NCBI GenBank assembly: GCA_016929305.1
Contig: JAFGJC010000487.1
Location: forward strand, 1-5,409
Direction of reading: 5' to 3'
Length of the DNA stretch: 5,409 bases
DNA from: a candidate division CSSED10-310 bacterium
GTDB lineage: Bacteria; CSSED10-310; JAFGJC01
Shown: positions 3,715 to 5,409 of the stretch, in pieces
Layout: each line of letters opens with the position of its first letter
Position numbering within the stretch: the first letter of the stretch is position 1
Program-made: the position numbers and the translations under genes
Notes under the pieces: model-generated
What the model saw: the letters and a program-made list of their open reading frames with translations, nothing else
Told to the model about the DNA's origin: nothing
Databases searched by the model: none

Positions 3715-5292
3715 ATGAAAATGCACCACTATCTTTCACTCGTTATAATGTTGACGGTTATCAGCACGGCCTTCTCCTGGACACGGTGGACTACAACCAA
3801 GATTGCCCAGACAACGGGACCATGCCAACTCGAACTTAATGCGATACGGGTTTCGGTTAACAGATATTGTATTGATGTAGAAGAAGATGCGGTGATAGCA
3901 ACCCGAGGCTCCGTGAATTGGGGCGATCCGCAGACACTGGAGATTAGCGGTGAATTTCAATTATCCCGTGGAGCGACCATACGCTCTATGTTGCTGTGGA
4001 ACGGCCAGAAAATATTAAAGGCGAAACTACTCGACCGTGCAAAGGCAGACAGCACAATGGATAGTATCGTAAATAAGACCTACCGCGATCCTGCTCTTAT
4101 CAAGTATCTCGGTAATAACCGGTATAGCTATCGCATTTATCCCGTAGCGATCAATAATTCCAGAAAAATCCGGGTGCTTTATTCCATACCGCTGCAAGCG
4201 TACAGAGGGCAGTTTCAGTTTGCTCTGCAACCGGTTTTCACCCTTGGAGCAGAACAGGTACCAACGCAGATCCCCGTGGAATTTACAAACGCTGATTCAA
4301 CATCGATGAGCTATATTTTTGAACATAAAACCACGAAAAAAGTGATGCAATTCGGCGTGACCTATATGATTCCTTTTAAGGATTTTTATGAGGGTGATTC
4401 CTATTATTATTATAATGCCGTCGCGAGCCCCCTGATAATACGGCCGGATATAAGTAGTATGTTCAAGGCATATTCATACGTGATGGAAACGACGAAGGCT
4501 GCAGGTCATTATGCATTGATATTTTCTTCGATTCCCGATTCATTAAAAAAAATAATCACTGAGATGGTCGTGTCAAATTATACGCTCGAAGCCAAAGTAC
4601 AGACCGCAGAAAAAGCTTATCTTTTGAACATTCCGGATAATAGCTCGTTCAGCATTTCGCTAAAATCACAAACTGCCTGGAACGGAACCATTTCATGGAA
4701 TGTGTACGATAAAAATGGAACATCGTTGATTCAATACTGCCAGCAACTGCCTCCGGACACGAATCAGGCGAAAAACGCCCTACTTCCTCTGTTGTGGGGA
4801 GTGAAATATTCCTTAGTCGAAGGCCTGGGCAATCTCGGCGGGCTGTTCGGTTTTGTTGACAATAAGATGAGCCTTCTAGCTTTGGAGCGGGATACGCTGC
4901 CTGCAGCCGAGGCTGTGCTTTACGTAGAAAAGGGGATCCCGCCGCTCGAATCCTGCGAGATAATCGCCGATACTGCCCAATTAAAACTCCCTAAAGAAAG
5001 CATCCTCATTGATGTTACTCCAATCATTGATTTCCAAAAGAATATCCTGCAGTATATTCAGGTTTCTATCCAGCATGGCCATCTTCTCGTGATAACTTTG
5101 AACCAATCTTCGCTTTCTCGTCTTTCAATCAAAATTTTTGACATCAGAGGTAGGCAGCTACTTTCTTTTGCTGATAGGATGATGGAAAGCGGGACAATTT
5201 CATTCAATCTTCCAGTTTCGATGAAGGGAGTTTTCGTAATACGGGTCAGCTCTGGAACGGCTGAGATTTCGAAAAAACTGATAATAAAATAA
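3715..5292 (+). CDS. Secreted VIT-domain protein with putative T9SS sorting domain, lacking vWA
   Basis: A 525-residue exported protein counted from ATG 3715. Residues 1-21 (MKMHHYLSLVIMLTVISTAFS) form a signal peptide. Residues about 41-163 match a VIT (vault/inter-alpha-trypsin) domain: a hydrophobic beta region, DRAKADSTMDSIV, then the diagnostic YRDPALIKYL at 123-132 and the RIYP...RKIRVLYSIPL end. VIT domains usually precede a von Willebrand A domain, but no DxSxS metal-site motif is present. The chain passes from GHYALIFSSIPD (264-275) into a beta region and then LLPLLWGVKYSLVEGL and GFVDNKMSLLALE (379-391), which resemble the part that follows vWA in VIT-vWA proteins. Residues about 448-525 look like a T9SS type A sorting domain (SIKIFDIRGRQLLSF, then KGVFVIRVSSG and a basic LIIK end), so the protein is likely exported across the outer membrane and anchored or released. 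It is transcribed away from the V4R gene, with no partner gene visible downstream. Confidence 0.78.
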   Translation: MKMHHYLSLVIMLTVISTAFSWTRWTTTKIAQTTGPCQLELNAIRVSVNRYCIDVEEDAVIATRGSVNWGDPQTLEISGEFQLSRGATIRSMLLWNGQKILKAKLLDRAKADSTMDSIVNKTYRDPALIKYLGNNRYSYRIYPVAINNSRKIRVLYSIPLQAYRGQFQFALQPVFTLGAEQVPTQIPVEFTNADSTSMSYIFEHKTTKKVMQFGVTYMIPFKDFYEGDSYYYYNAVASPLIIRPDISSMFKAYSYVMETTKAAGHYALIFSSIPDSLKKIITEMVVSNYTLEAKVQTAEKAYLLNIPDNSSFSISLKSQTAWNGTISWNVYDKNGTSLIQYCQQLPPDTNQAKNALLPLLWGVKYSLVEGLGNLGGLFGFVDNKMSLLALERDTLPAAEAVLYVEKGIPPLESCEIIADTAQLKLPKESILIDVTPIIDFQKNILQYIQVSIQHGHLLVITLNQSSLSRLSIKIFDIRGRQLLSFADRMMESGTISFNLPVSMKGVFVIRVSSGTAEISKKLIIK

Positions 5293-5409
5293 ATACTCAT
5301 GGAGATGAACAATAGAAATAGTTTCACTACCATCCCACATATAGGTAAAAGCCATAGCTAAACATCGAAAATATTACTAAAAACGGCACTTTTTACGGTA
5401 GATTCATCA
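5293..5409. other. AT-rich right edge, no recognisable gene or terminator
   Basis: A 20-codon frame from ATG 5300 is open but has no good ribosome-binding site and no recognisable product. No GC-rich stem followed by a T-run is seen after the VIT gene; only AAAAA (5381-5385) opposite TTTTT (5392-5396) could pair weakly. On the minus strand the last bases can be read as an open 16-codon tail ending in TAG, too short to call as a gene end. Confidence 0.5.

Noticed and set aside
1..5409. CRISPR arrays, insertion sequences, attachment sites, toxin-antitoxin or phage genes
   Set aside because: No regular direct repeats, transposase or integrase motifs, terminal inverted repeats or duplicated tRNA ends were seen. 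A tRNA edge can be an integration site, but its 3' end, where attachment would occur, is outside the window.

Overview
The window looks like chromosomal DNA from a Gram-negative-type bacterium, most likely of the Fibrobacterota/Bacteroidota (FCB) assemblage. The main clue is the last gene, an exported protein whose C-terminus has the shape of a type IX secretion (T9SS) sorting domain. Base composition is moderate, Shine-Dalgarno motifs are clear, and TGA ends at least one gene. The 5' half of a tRNA with anticodon UCA and the D-arm geometry of tRNA-Sec sits at the left edge, so the organism probably makes selenoproteins. Naming the phylum is inference; no rRNA or universal marker is present.

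Layout. 1-44 (minus): the 5' half of tRNA-Sec, running off the left edge. 45-252: a divergent promoter region with one good sigma70-type promoter in each direction, firing leftward into the tRNA and rightward into a two-gene operon. 253-1872 (plus): FapA/DUF342-family protein. 1877-2596 (plus): a tandem STAS-domain protein starting 4 nt after the fapA-like stop and clearly co-transcribed. 2597-2744: a convergent gap with a very strong ribosome-binding site, a doubtful 46-codon reading frame and a long imperfect hairpin. 2745-3281 (minus): a V4R (4-vinyl reductase-like) small-molecule-binding domain protein. 3282-3714: a 433-bp divergent intergenic region with several short perfect palindromes and no convincing gene. 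3715-5292 (plus): a secreted VIT-domain protein with a putative T9SS tail that appears to lack the usual von Willebrand A domain. 5293-5409: no recognisable gene.

How the parts may work together. The FapA-like and STAS proteins form one transcription unit and are plausibly a regulatory or scaffold pair: a beta-helix/coiled-coil protein plus a two-domain anti-sigma-antagonist-type adaptor. Their STAS domains have complementary defects in the phosphorylation motif. The V4R protein is a stand-alone probable ligand sensor facing away from the secreted VIT protein, with which it shares an upstream region. Nothing here amounts to a clear new defence or mobile system. The most unusual items are the VIT protein without vWA, the asymmetric tandem STAS protein, and the small-ORF/hairpin gap.
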